Below, in pieces: positions 26,446 through 34,216 of a stretch of DNA of 64,000 nucleotides (position 1 is the stretch's first letter; each line of letters opens with the position of its first letter). A program made the position numbers and the translations under genes. Origin of the DNA: Anaerobium acetethylicum (lineage in GTDB: Bacteria > Bacillota > Clostridia > Lachnospirales > Lachnospiraceae); assembly GCF_900096945.1 (NCBI RefSeq), contig NZ_FMKA01000008.1:1-64000 (forward strand), in the 5' to 3' direction. The notes beneath the pieces are model-generated. The model worked only from the letters and a program-made list of their open reading frames with translations, made no database searches and was not told where the DNA came from.

Positions 26446-26504
26446 ATATTGACAAATGTCGATATGTATACTATAATGATAAAAAGATTGATGAACATCG
26501 ATAT
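26446..26504. promoter_or_regulatory. Two tandem ArsR-like dyads around the permease promoter
   Basis: ATATTGACAAATGTCGATAT (26446-26465) and AGATTGATGAACATCGATAT (26485-26504) are 39 bp apart and share the form ATTGA-n6-TCGATAT. The first covers the -35 and the second the predicted transcription start. No regulator gene lies beside them. Confidence 0.7.
26449..26477 (+). promoter_or_regulatory. Consensus promoter of the permease-thioredoxin unit
   Basis: TTGACA (26449-26454), exactly 17 bp, TATAAT (26472-26477). A perfect consensus like this usually implies tight repression. Confidence 0.88.
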
Positions 26505-26528
26505 AAAAATATAAAGGACGGTACTTAT

Positions 26529-27533
26529 ATGAAGGCGATATGGGATTTTTTTCAAAACCAGATTCTCGGAATGAAATGGTTGAATGCATTAATAGGAGAG
26601 GGCCTGTCAGCCCTGGGGCTGGATATTACGGCAAGGCTGGGAGGCAGCATCCAGTTTTTTATCTATGACACAATAAAGATTTTAGTGTTGCTGTCGGTTC
26701 TGATTTTTATTATTTCTTATATTCAAAGCTTCTTTCCGCCTGAAAGGACTAAAAAGATACTGGGGAGATTTCACGGCGTGAGAGCGAATATACTGAGTGC
26801 TCTGCTCGGAACCGTAACACCGTTCTGCAGCTGCTCTTCGATTCCATTATTTATTGGATTCACAAATGCAGGACTGCCGGTTGGCGTAACATTCTCGTTC
26901 TTGATATCCTCGCCTCTGGTCGATCTGGGGGCCCTGATTCTTCTGATGAGCATCTTTGGAGCTAAAATTGCAGTAACATATGTAATTGTGGGCCTTGTGC
27001 TTGCGGTAATCGGAGGCGGCATTATTGACAAACTGGGAATGGAGGATTACGTTGTGAAATTCATCAATCCGGCTGCCACGGTTGATATCGAAGCCCCTGA
27101 ACTGTCGAGAAAAGAAAGAATCATTTATGCGAAAGAGCAGGTTCAGTCAACTGTTAAGAAGGTGATCCTGTATGTGCTTGGAGGCGTTGCCATCGGCGCG
27201 GCAATCCATAACTGGATTCCGGAAACGATAATTCAGAATGTATTAGGTACAAACAATCCATTTTCTGTTCTGATCGCCACTGTTGTGGGTATCCCCATGT
27301 ATGCGGATATTTTCGGAACATTGCCGATTGCGGAAGCCCTGTTTGCAAAGGGAGTGGGAGTCGGAACGATCCTTTCCTTTATGATGGGAGTTACGGCGCT
27401 TAGCCTGCCGTCCATACTCATGCTGAAGAGAGTTGTGAAAAATAAGCTTTTGGTAATCTTTGTTGGTATTGTAGCAGCTGGAATTATCATAATCGGATAT
27501 TTCTTTAATGCATTCAGTTTTCTGATTGTATAG
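26529..27533 (+). CDS. Permease of the DUF318/ArsP-like family
   Basis: A 334-aa membrane protein with about eight hydrophobic segments. GTVTPFCSCSSIPLFIGF followed by FSFLISSPLVDLGAL is characteristic of this permease family. The second half repeats the pattern (VVGIPMYADIFGTLPIAEALF). Related ArsP proteins export trivalent organoarsenicals, and other members are uncharacterised. I chose ATG 26529 after AAAGGACGG. A longer frame from 26430 would start inside the promoter. The gene is paired with a small thioredoxin-like protein and preceded by ArsR-like dyads, so metalloid or thiol stress is the likely signal. Confidence 0.85.
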   Translation: MKAIWDFFQNQILGMKWLNALIGEGLSALGLDITARLGGSIQFFIYDTIKILVLLSVLIFIISYIQSFFPPERTKKILGRFHGVRANILSALLGTVTPFCSCSSIPLFIGFTNAGLPVGVTFSFLISSPLVDLGALILLMSIFGAKIAVTYVIVGLVLAVIGGGIIDKLGMEDYVVKFINPAATVDIEAPELSRKERIIYAKEQVQSTVKKVILYVLGGVAIGAAIHNWIPETIIQNVLGTNNPFSVLIATVVGIPMYADIFGTLPIAEALFAKGVGVGTILSFMMGVTALSLPSILMLKRVVKNKLLVIFVGIVAAGIIIIGYFFNAFSFLIV

Positions 27534-27623
27534 CAGCCTATTAAAAAATGTAATGGGCTGTGGTATATTAGTAACAGTATTCAACATATTTCATTCAGGT
27601 TTTTAAGAAAAGGAGATAATAGC

Positions 27624-27974
27624 ATGGCATTATTTAATTTTGGAAAGAAAAAAGAAGAAACAGGCAGCTGCTGCTGCAGCGGGGCATGCGATGCCGAATC
27701 AATTAAGAATGCAGCGGAAATGAATAAAGAAGGAGAATCTGTGAAGGTTCTGGGTTCGGGCTGCGCAAAATGCAACCAGCTGGAAGCAAATGTGAAAGCT
27801 GCATTGGAGCAGCTGGGAATGGATACAACCATTGAGCATGTAACGGATTTTTCACAGATTGCAGCATACGGTGTAATGACTACTCCGGCATTGGTGGTAG
27901 ACGGCAAGGTAGTATCCTATGGTAAGGTGCTGAAAGTAGAAGAAGCGGTTAAGCTTTTGGAAAAAATCAGATAG
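27624..27974 (+). CDS. Small thioredoxin-like (redox-active disulfide) protein with Cys-rich N terminus
   Basis: A 116-aa protein. Residues 40-116 form a compact thioredoxin fold with C47-x-x-C50 (GSGCAKCNQLE) and cis-Pro segment MTTPALVVDG. The family often accompanies permeases of the preceding type. The first 35 residues are an extension with four cysteines (CCC at 16-18, C22), which could bind a metal or metalloid. AAAAGGAGATAATAGC precedes the ATG. It probably shares the permease promoter. Confidence 0.88.
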   Translation: MALFNFGKKKEETGSCCCSGACDAESIKNAAEMNKEGESVKVLGSGCAKCNQLEANVKAALEQLGMDTTIEHVTDFSQIAAYGVMTTPALVVDGKVVSYGKVLKVEEAVKLLEKIR

Positions 27975-27983
27975 ATTGTTAGT

Positions 27984-28026
27984 TTAAAAAAACCTTCATG
28001 TTCCATTTGGGACGTGAAGGTTTTTA
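27984..28026. terminator. Bidirectional terminator
   Basis: AACCTTCATGTTCC / GGGACGTGAAGGTT, with an A-run to the left and a T-run to the right. It serves the thioredoxin gene (+) and the esterase gene (-). Confidence 0.85.
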
Positions 28027-28090
28027 TGTTATAGACGCATATTCCCAGGACTAAAAAACGCTCTGGCGATACACCTCTGTTCATCCTGTC

Positions 28091-29608
28091 TTAACAGTAA
28101 ACCTGAAAAGGGATGGCAGGAATATCCGCCTGGTTATACAGATTTACCAGATACCAGTCATTCTGTGCGAAAGACACTTTTAAAGGCCCTTCTGTTGTTT
28201 CCGGAAGCTGGAGGACCAGCTGATCTCCTTTTACACCTGCAGTGAAGGGGATTTCCTCATTAATCTGTGTTACATGAAGTGCACTGCATGTATCGCCGTC
28301 CAGTTTCAATCCGCCTTCTGCATTGTCAAAAGTTATGGTAAGCAGATTATTTTTACGGACAACATCTGCTGCAACAGGTGCATCGCAAAGGATCTGTTCA
28401 CCATAGACATGTCCGCGGGCAAGAAGTGCAAGCCGATGACCAACGGTTTTCTTGTCTTTCGGGTGAATATCCATCTGTTCGCCTGCATCTGATATGGAAC
28501 ACAGATATGCATCCGGCACAGTATCAGCAACGGCTTTCTGACAAGCCCGAATGGTCGTAATATCCCTGGGCTCAATACCAAACCAGGTTTGAAATCCGGG
28601 TAATTGAACCAGCAGGAAAGGCAGTGTGTTGTCGTTCCATAAAGCCCGCCAGTCTGCTATTAATGCGGTCATCATATCTTTGTACAATGCCTGGCGTCCT
28701 GGAACGTCGTCACTTTCACCCTGGTACCACAGAAAACCACGGATGCTGCAGGGTGCGACAGTTTTTAACATGTGCTCGTAGAGGCTTCCCGGAATCAACT
28801 GGGGCTGCATCTGCTGAGGCATTCCGAAAGGTTCGATTCCTCGAGCTGCAAAAAAAGCTGCAATTTCTTCATCGTCAGGAGTTCGTGGTGAAACAAATTC
28901 ACCAAATTCATCCGCGAACGGATCTCCGCGTCCGTTCATGGGATTATCGCGCTGCTCTCTCCAGTATTCGTCCATGTCCGTATGCGATGCAAAGTCTTCA
29001 TATTCCTGCATCCATGGTTTTCCGGCTCTGGATACAGATGACGGGTTCATCCAGGAGCAGGATGGCGTTCCGCCCCAATTGCATCCGATGATTCCAATGG
29101 GAACATCCAGTGTATCAGCGAGTTCCTTCTGAAAATAGTAGCCTACTGCAGAAAAATATTCCAGATTTTCAGCGGTGGCATCCCGCCATATGCCCATTCT
29201 GCTATAGTCAAAATCCTGATCCTGCCCGTCATAGCAAATTTCCGGAACATCATAGAAGCGAAGATTTGGACGGGGACAGGAGAGGAGTTCTTCCTTTTTG
29301 TGTTTTTCATAGCGCATATGGAATTCCATATTTGACTGTCCGCCGGCAACCCAGACTTCACCCACAGCCACATGTTCCAGCGTAATGGATTCCTGTTCCG
29401 TATGCAGAATAATCTGCTCATCTTTGGAAGCTTTTAGTGCAGGAAGGGTTAACTTCCAGTGCCCGCTGGCAGGAATAACAGTCTCCGCAGTTTTATTCTG
29501 CACAGAAATATGGAGTGTTTTACCGGGAGTTCCAAATCCCCAGATCAGGAATGGCTTTTCTCGTTGGATGACCATTTCGTTTTGAAAAATAGGTGCTGTC
29601 TGTAACAT
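28091..29608 (-). CDS. Sialate O-acetylesterase (SGNH/SASA family)
   Basis: A 505-aa carbohydrate esterase. The nucleophile motif is GQSNMEF (S92). The oxyanion region is IGCNWGGTPSCSW, and a D..H pair sits in SISDAGEQMDIHPKDK. Sialate esterases remove O-acetyl groups from sialic acids. Related enzymes act on acetylated xylan or other glycans, so the substrate is open. There is no signal peptide, suggesting cytoplasmic action on imported glycans. AAAAGGAGAATAAA precedes the start. It is divergent from a TetR gene with a dyad over its promoter. Confidence 0.88.
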   Translation of the reverse strand: MLQTAPIFQNEMVIQREKPFLIWGFGTPGKTLHISVQNKTAETVIPASGHWKLTLPALKASKDEQIILHTEQESITLEHVAVGEVWVAGGQSNMEFHMRYEKHKKEELLSCPRPNLRFYDVPEICYDGQDQDFDYSRMGIWRDATAENLEYFSAVGYYFQKELADTLDVPIGIIGCNWGGTPSCSWMNPSSVSRAGKPWMQEYEDFASHTDMDEYWREQRDNPMNGRGDPFADEFGEFVSPRTPDDEEIAAFFAARGIEPFGMPQQMQPQLIPGSLYEHMLKTVAPCSIRGFLWYQGESDDVPGRQALYKDMMTALIADWRALWNDNTLPFLLVQLPGFQTWFGIEPRDITTIRACQKAVADTVPDAYLCSISDAGEQMDIHPKDKKTVGHRLALLARGHVYGEQILCDAPVAADVVRKNNLLTITFDNAEGGLKLDGDTCSALHVTQINEEIPFTAGVKGDQLVLQLPETTEGPLKVSFAQNDWYLVNLYNQADIPAIPFQVYC

Positions 29609-29649
29609 TTTATTCTCCTTTTCGGTTTTTGAATTGAGATTACACGAAT

Positions 29650-29696
29650 GTTAAATGAGTTAACGCTATATTAACACTAATAGAGATGAAATACAA
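29650..29696 (-). promoter_or_regulatory. Promoter and possible operator of the esterase gene
   Basis: On the minus strand, TTGTAT (29691-29696), 17 bp, TAATAT (29668-29673). GTTAA/GTTAAC/TTAAC half-sites from 29650 to 29675 overlap the -10 and could bind the divergently encoded TetR protein. Confidence 0.55.
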
Positions 29697-29751
29697 GCAG
29701 AATAGTGAGGATTCAAATAACACAAACAGAAAAATGGAATGAAACACGAAT

Positions 29752-29780
29752 TTGCTAATTGTTTTTGAAACTGCTATAAT
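29752..29780 (+). promoter_or_regulatory. Promoter of the TetR gene
   Basis: TTGCTA (29752-29757), 17 bp, TATAAT (29775-29780). Confidence 0.7.
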
Positions 29781-29899
29781 TAAAAAATGCGATAACTGTT
29801 AATGTCCACTGTCTGGGGGGATTTTTTATTCATTCTCTGCAACCATAAAGGACATAGGACGGAACAGATACGAAAAATGAAAGAGAAGGATTTTAAGAG

Positions 29900-30514
29900 A
29901 TGGATCAAACAGCTTATTTTGAACAGATGCGTCAAAAAAGAAGAGATGAAATCCTGGCAGCTGCTAAAAGCCTGATTTTAAAGGAAGGCCTGGATGCATT
30001 TCAGATGCAGCGATTGGCGCGGGAACTCGATATTTCTACGGTTACGCTGTATAAGTATTTTAAAAACAGTGATGACGTTATGAGTGCTGTCCAAAAGCAG
30101 ATTCTTGACAGTGGTGATTTGTTCATGCAAAGGGCTTCTGTTCAGAAAGATGCCATGGAAAGATTACTGCAGACCATCCGGAACTTTTATATGAATGCAT
30201 TGGAGCAAAGAAATGCCATAACGCTTCTGTTTCTGTTTCAGGTGCAGTCAAAAGAAGCCGGAGAGGATATGCTTGCAAGCAAAATGTATGAAGTATTGTA
30301 TGGGATGATTGAGGAAGCGAAGCAGGACGGGAAGATCAATTCTGGTTTAAAGCTGAAAAGCACAGTGGATTTTATTGTCAATGTAAATCTGGCTTTAATT
30401 GAACGGATTGCGCTGATGAATGAAGATGTATTTCAGAAGCAGAAAAAAGAATTGAATATGCAGGCAGAACAGCTGATTTTGATGGTCCGTCTGTATCTGA
30501 CCACGGAAACATAG
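29900..30514 (+). CDS. TetR-family transcriptional regulator
   Basis: A 204-aa regulator. The N-terminal helix-turn-helix runs about 15-62 (EILAAAKSLILKEGLDAF, then RLARELDISTVTLYKYFKNSDDVMSAV). The C-terminal ligand domain is all-helical and family-variable. AGAGAAGGATTTTAAGAG precedes the ATG. It diverges from the esterase gene, its most likely target. The ligand is not recognisable. Confidence 0.9.
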   Translation: MDQTAYFEQMRQKRRDEILAAAKSLILKEGLDAFQMQRLARELDISTVTLYKYFKNSDDVMSAVQKQILDSGDLFMQRASVQKDAMERLLQTIRNFYMNALEQRNAITLLFLFQVQSKEAGEDMLASKMYEVLYGMIEEAKQDGKINSGLKLKSTVDFIVNVNLALIERIALMNEDVFQKQKKELNMQAEQLILMVRLYLTTET

Positions 30515-30652
30515 GCGGCATGGTGTTATATTCCTTAAATGAAAATGTGTAACTATTAAGAATTCCGGAGAATATGCCGAATAATAAAGATAAGCATGAA
30601 TTTAAACTCATCAGGTAAACAGTTTACCGACATATAAGGACAGGGTAGCAGG

Positions 30653-31810
30653 ATGGACATCATTAAAAATCTGGAAATAAATGTTTTTTCCATGGTGATT
30701 TTAGGGATTTTATATGTTAAACTTTATACAAAATCAAAGCAGCTGTTTTCAGACAGGATATTTAAGTATATGCTTCTGAGCGGGCTGTTTCTTATTGCGG
30801 CTTCCACGGCGACCTGGATTGTCAACGGCAGGGATGGGAGTATATTCTATCTTCTGAACTGGGCTACGAACATATTGCAGTTAATGTTTACCCCGCTTCC
30901 GGCGTTGCTCTGGATTGTTTATGCAGATTATGAGATTTTCAGGAGCAGGGAACAGGCAAAACGCAAAGGCTTCAGATTTGCGGCAATCGTTTTGATTGAT
31001 GCTGTCCTTGTGCTTACAACGCCGCTGAACGGCCTGATTATGACTGTAGATGCAGATAATATATATTCACGGGGGCCATGGTTTTTGTTTCATGTCATGT
31101 TTAATTTTTTCCTTATTTTGTATGTGACAATGCTGATTCTGAAAAACCGCAGCAGAATTGAAACCAGGAATTTTTGGACACTGCTTTTATATCCGGTTCC
31201 GACTATCATCGGAGCAATTTTGCATACAAGCTTTTATGGGGTTTCCGTGACCTGGCCTTCTTATGTGATTGCAGTTCTCATTTTATACTGCAATCTTCTG
31301 GATGTGGGGATTAAGACGGACTACCTCACAGGGCTGTTTAACCGCAGGGTAATTGACTCCTATGTGGCTGAAAAGATTGCAGCAAGCACAAAGAAAAAAA
31401 GTTTCTCGGCAATCGCAATCGATCTGGACGAATTCAAGCAGATTAATGACAGATTCGGTCATGACGAGGGAGATGCGGCTCTTATTTGGGTTGCACAGCT
31501 TTTAAAACGCAGCATTGGAACAGAGAGTATGATTGCAAGGTACGGCGGAGACGAATTCTACGTGGTGCTGAATACAGATAACAGAGAAGAATTGACAGCA
31601 ATCATGGAGAAGATCATTTTTAACCTGAAAGCGCACAATCGGGAAAAGGCAAAGCCTTATGAGATTCATCTGAGCATGGGCGCGGATGTGTACGATGCGG
31701 CTTCAGGCTATGATGCAGAAGGATTTATGAAGCACCTGGATGGGCTAATGTACCGGCAGAAGGAAGAACATCACCAGATGGCCCGAATACACGCTGATTT
31801 CTGCATTTGA
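30653..31810 (+). CDS. Diguanylate cyclase with 7TM-type sensor
   Basis: A 385-aa membrane protein. Residues 1-215 hold about seven hydrophobic segments of the histidine-kinase-N-terminal 7TM type. Residues 225-385 form a GGDEF domain with an intact active site (YGGDEF, GGDEF at 298-302). The RxxD inhibitory site is absent: GTES stands in that region. It should make cyclic di-GMP in response to an unknown signal without product inhibition at that site. It is a single gene. GACAGGGTAGCAGG precedes the ATG. Confidence 0.9.
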   Translation: MDIIKNLEINVFSMVILGILYVKLYTKSKQLFSDRIFKYMLLSGLFLIAASTATWIVNGRDGSIFYLLNWATNILQLMFTPLPALLWIVYADYEIFRSREQAKRKGFRFAAIVLIDAVLVLTTPLNGLIMTVDADNIYSRGPWFLFHVMFNFFLILYVTMLILKNRSRIETRNFWTLLLYPVPTIIGAILHTSFYGVSVTWPSYVIAVLILYCNLLDVGIKTDYLTGLFNRRVIDSYVAEKIAASTKKKSFSAIAIDLDEFKQINDRFGHDEGDAALIWVAQLLKRSIGTESMIARYGGDEFYVVLNTDNREELTAIMEKIIFNLKAHNREKAKPYEIHLSMGADVYDAASGYDAEGFMKHLDGLMYRQKEEHHQMARIHADFCI

Positions 31811-31884
31811 CTTGAAAATCATTTCTTGAATTATTAATTTTATCGTGAGATAATTATCGGATGATACAAAGAAGGAGATATGAT

Positions 31885-32253
31885 ATGCATATGAAACATG
31901 TGACCTTAATGGTCAAAAACCTGGAAAAATCTATAGAATTTTATGAAACCATGACAGGACTTACCATTTCCCGCCGCTTTCACGCAGGACCCGGGGAACT
32001 GGCATTTCTAACAAATGGCAACGGGGAAACTGAGATTGAACTTGTCTGCATGCCGCAGGGACAGAAGTTTGAAGGGAAAGGCATGTTCATCTGTTTTGAA
32101 ACGGACAAGTTGGAAGAAATGCATAAGCTTGCCCGGGACAGAGGACTTAATCCTTCAGAAATCCAGGATCCTGGCGATCAGACCCGCTATTTTTACATGT
32201 ATGATCCAGACGGAGTATCCGTGCAGCTGCGTTTTTTCCCGGAAGGATATTAA
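31885..32253 (+). CDS. VOC (glyoxalase/bleomycin resistance) family protein
   Basis: A 122-aa protein of two beta-alpha-beta-beta-beta modules. It starts MHMKHVTLMVKNLEKSIEFYETMTGL and ends in the conserved YMYDPDGVSVQLRF segment. Metal-ligand positions are H5 and E in the terminal strand region. The similarity to lactoylglutathione lyase is general and the substrate is unknown. AAGAAGGAGATATG supports ATG 31885 over an in-frame ATG at 31861. Confidence 0.85.
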   Translation: MHMKHVTLMVKNLEKSIEFYETMTGLTISRRFHAGPGELAFLTNGNGETEIELVCMPQGQKFEGKGMFICFETDKLEEMHKLARDRGLNPSEIQDPGDQTRYFYMYDPDGVSVQLRFFPEGY

Positions 32254-32263
32254 TTTATGCTGA

Positions 32264-32308
32264 TGACTCCTGCAGTACTCTTATTGCAGGGGTTGTCAGT
32301 CTTTTTTA
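32264..32308 (+). terminator. Terminator with fluoride-aptamer-like 5' arm
   Basis: CTGATGACTCCTGCA pairs with TGCAGGGGTTGTCAG (three G-U pairs), followed by a T-run. The 5' arm reads TGATGACTCCT, the conserved 3' segment of the fluoride (crcB) riboswitch, and the next gene is a CLC-F-like fluoride antiporter. A convincing 5' aptamer half is missing. Confidence 0.7.
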
Positions 32309-32342
32309 TCTCATAGGGAAGTTCGTCCTATGAGATAAAAAA
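32302..32342. terminator. Perfect 16-bp inverted repeat TTTTTTATCTCATAGG
   Basis: TTTTTTATCTCATAGG (32302-32317) and its exact complement (32327-32342). Its left arm overlaps the T-run of the preceding terminator, so the two hairpins can compete. TTTTTTATCTCATAG also follows the cysteine T-box at 3152. Confidence 0.65.
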
Positions 32343-32389
32343 TGCTCCGAGAAGATGTGCAGTCGGGCTTATAGGGAGGACTAAAGATT

Positions 32390-33619
32390 ATGATACGAAA
32401 AACTTATGACAATTACAGGGAGATACTGCTTTATACCATAGCTGCAGCGTTTATCGGTATGATTGTCGGTATGATTGATACTGTATTCGGACGTGTATTG
32501 CTGCAAATATCTGAAATCAGGGATAATCATGTGATGAAGCTTGTCCCGTTTCTGCCAGTCGCAGGCATCGCCATCATGCTTCTGTACAGAAAATACAGCA
32601 AGGAAAGCCTCAAGGGAATGACCCTTGTTTTTGAGGCCGGACATGGCGAACGGGAAAGAATTCCGAAAATGCTGATTCCGTTGGTAATGGTCAGCACATG
32701 GATTACCCACCTGTTTGGAGGCAGTGCGGGACGTGAGGGCGTTGCAGTCCAGATCGGTGCTGCAGTTACCCATACCGTGGGGCGGCATATGAAGCTGTAC
32801 AAAAATCCGAGGACCCTTGTTGTAATAGGGATGGCAGCCGGTTTTGCCGGGCTCTTTCAAACCCCGCTGGCAGCCACTTTTTTTGCAATGGAAGTGCTGG
32901 TTGCGGGCTCGCTGCTGTATGAGGCCCTTCTTCCGGCACTGGCCGCTTCCTTTGCTGCAAGTTACACTTCCCACTTTCTAGGCCTTGAAAAGTTCTCGAT
33001 TGCAGTCACGGATACGTTAGATCCATCGGCTGCATCCGTAGGAAAATTGATCGTTCTTGGAATTGCGTTTGGCATTACCGGTGGCATTTTTGCCCATCTG
33101 TTAGGCTCATCTAAAAAGTTCTTCGCAAAGATTTTCAGTGATCCGGTTAAGAGAATATTTGTTATGGGCTGCGGGCTCGCCATAGTTCTGCTCGTGCTAC
33201 ATGTGGGAAGATATTGCGGCCTTGGAACCAATCTGATTCATGCCGGTTTTTCGGGTGAGAAAATATATGCTTATGACTGGATCCTGAAATCCGCATTGAC
33301 GATTCTGACATTATCAGCCGGCTTCCAGGGTGGAGAGGTGACGCCGCTTTTTTCGATCGGATCCAGTCTGGGAATCGTCCTGGCCCATCTGCTTGGTATG
33401 CCGCCTGTGCTGATCGCTTCACTTGGCTATGCGGCCGTATTCGGAAGCGCTACCAATACGCTCCTCGCACCAATACTGATAGGCGCCGAAGTATTTGGTC
33501 CGGATAACATCATCAGTTTTGTAGTCGTGTGTTCAATCGCATATGTATTTAATGGGGATAAGACAATCTATGGATCCCAGAAGAAATTCAATTATTTTGA
33601 AAGCATTCAGGATAATTAG
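32390..33619 (+). CDS. CLC-family antiporter, fluoride/proton (CLC-F) type
   Basis: A 409-aa membrane protein with CLC topology. The gating glutamate is E116 in GGSAGREGVAVQIG. Helix N reads GFQGGEVTPLFSIG with E316, where chloride-type CLCs have GGIFAP. From memory of the family, the GGEVTP helix N, VFEAGHGERERIP in place of GSGIP, and GREGV mark the CLC-F branch, which exports fluoride in exchange for protons. ATAGGGAGGACTAAAGATT precedes the ATG. Two hairpins lie directly upstream. The call as CLC rests on sequence and the fluoride specificity is inferred. Confidence 0.85.
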   Translation: MIRKTYDNYREILLYTIAAAFIGMIVGMIDTVFGRVLLQISEIRDNHVMKLVPFLPVAGIAIMLLYRKYSKESLKGMTLVFEAGHGERERIPKMLIPLVMVSTWITHLFGGSAGREGVAVQIGAAVTHTVGRHMKLYKNPRTLVVIGMAAGFAGLFQTPLAATFFAMEVLVAGSLLYEALLPALAASFAASYTSHFLGLEKFSIAVTDTLDPSAASVGKLIVLGIAFGITGGIFAHLLGSSKKFFAKIFSDPVKRIFVMGCGLAIVLLVLHVGRYCGLGTNLIHAGFSGEKIYAYDWILKSALTILTLSAGFQGGEVTPLFSIGSSLGIVLAHLLGMPPVLIASLGYAAVFGSATNTLLAPILIGAEVFGPDNIISFVVVCSIAYVFNGDKTIYGSQKKFNYFESIQDN

Positions 33620-33696
33620 TTAGAAAGCAGGAATAAACGAAATACAACAAACTATTAAAGTATTAGATAATTTGTGAGAATTTCAATAAATAAAAG

Positions 33697-33725
33697 TTTC
33701 AAATTCTGACATATTGTGATATAAT
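33697..33725 (+). promoter_or_regulatory. Promoter of the 49-aa acidic protein gene
   Basis: TTTCAA (33697-33702), 17 bp, TATAAT (33720-33725). AGAATTT/AAATTCT half-sites (about 33677 and 33701) bracket the -35 region. Confidence 0.55.
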
Positions 33726-33790
33726 TCATCATATACACATTACTAGAACGTAAACGATTATTTTTACAACAGCGATCAGGAGGTGGATTT

Positions 33791-33940
33791 ATGTCAATGA
33801 AAGATAATACAAACTTTACAACAACATCAAATTCAGAACTGGATGAAGTAAAATTAAATCACGTGGAGGATGAAGGAAGTTTGAACGAAGATATTGATGA
33901 TGTAGACGATGACTATGCTGAAAAATATAATGAATATTAA
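33791..33940 (+). CDS. Small acidic protein, 49 aa, unknown
   Basis: ATG 33791 follows AGGAGGTGGATTT, one of the strongest ribosome binding sites in the window, at ideal spacing. The frame runs 49 codons to TAA at 33938. The product starts MSMKDNTNFTTTSNSELDEV and then becomes very acidic (EDIDDVDDDYAEKYNEY at the end). It has no signal peptide, membrane segment, cysteine or recognised domain. A promoter precedes it and a strong terminator follows, so it is a separate transcription unit. I do not recognise a family. A regulatory or nucleoid-mimic role would be speculation. Confidence 0.75.
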   Translation: MSMKDNTNFTTTSNSELDEVKLNHVEDEGSLNEDIDDVDDDYAEKYNEY

Positions 33941-33988
33941 AATTTGATTTTTGGGTATATAATATGCCCTTTGCATCAGACACTATTG

Positions 33989-34032
33989 AAAATGGCTCCT
34001 ATGACTTTAAATCATAGGACCATTTTTTTTTT
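33989..34032 (+). terminator. Terminator of the 49-aa protein gene
   Basis: AAAATGGCTCCTATGA pairs with TCATAGGACCATTTT across a 7-base loop, continuing into a run of ten T. Confidence 0.9.
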
Positions 34033-34216
34033 CGGCAAATGGATGAAAATACCGAACTCAAAAAATGTCTGTGTGTGTTTTTTTACACAGCAGCCGAGTG
34101 AAAAAAATTCCACCTTATTGAAAAATAGACACATTCTATTCGCAACAAACCAATGCTACAATAAGACCATCTTAAGAAACATAACCGTAACCAATGAAGA
34201 ACAGGGAGGAATCACA

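Noticed and set aside
26430-26528. Upstream extension of the permease frame
   Set aside because: It overlaps the consensus promoter and both operator dyads, so it cannot be translated from that promoter.
28274-29585. Several plus-strand frames opposite the esterase gene
   Set aside because: They are antisense shadows. The minus-strand frame has the SGNH motifs and ribosome binding site.
33944-34216. Long N-terminal extension of the CUT1 binding protein
   Set aside because: It covers a terminator and leader DNA. A standard lipoprotein signal peptide starts at 34217 behind a good ribosome binding site.
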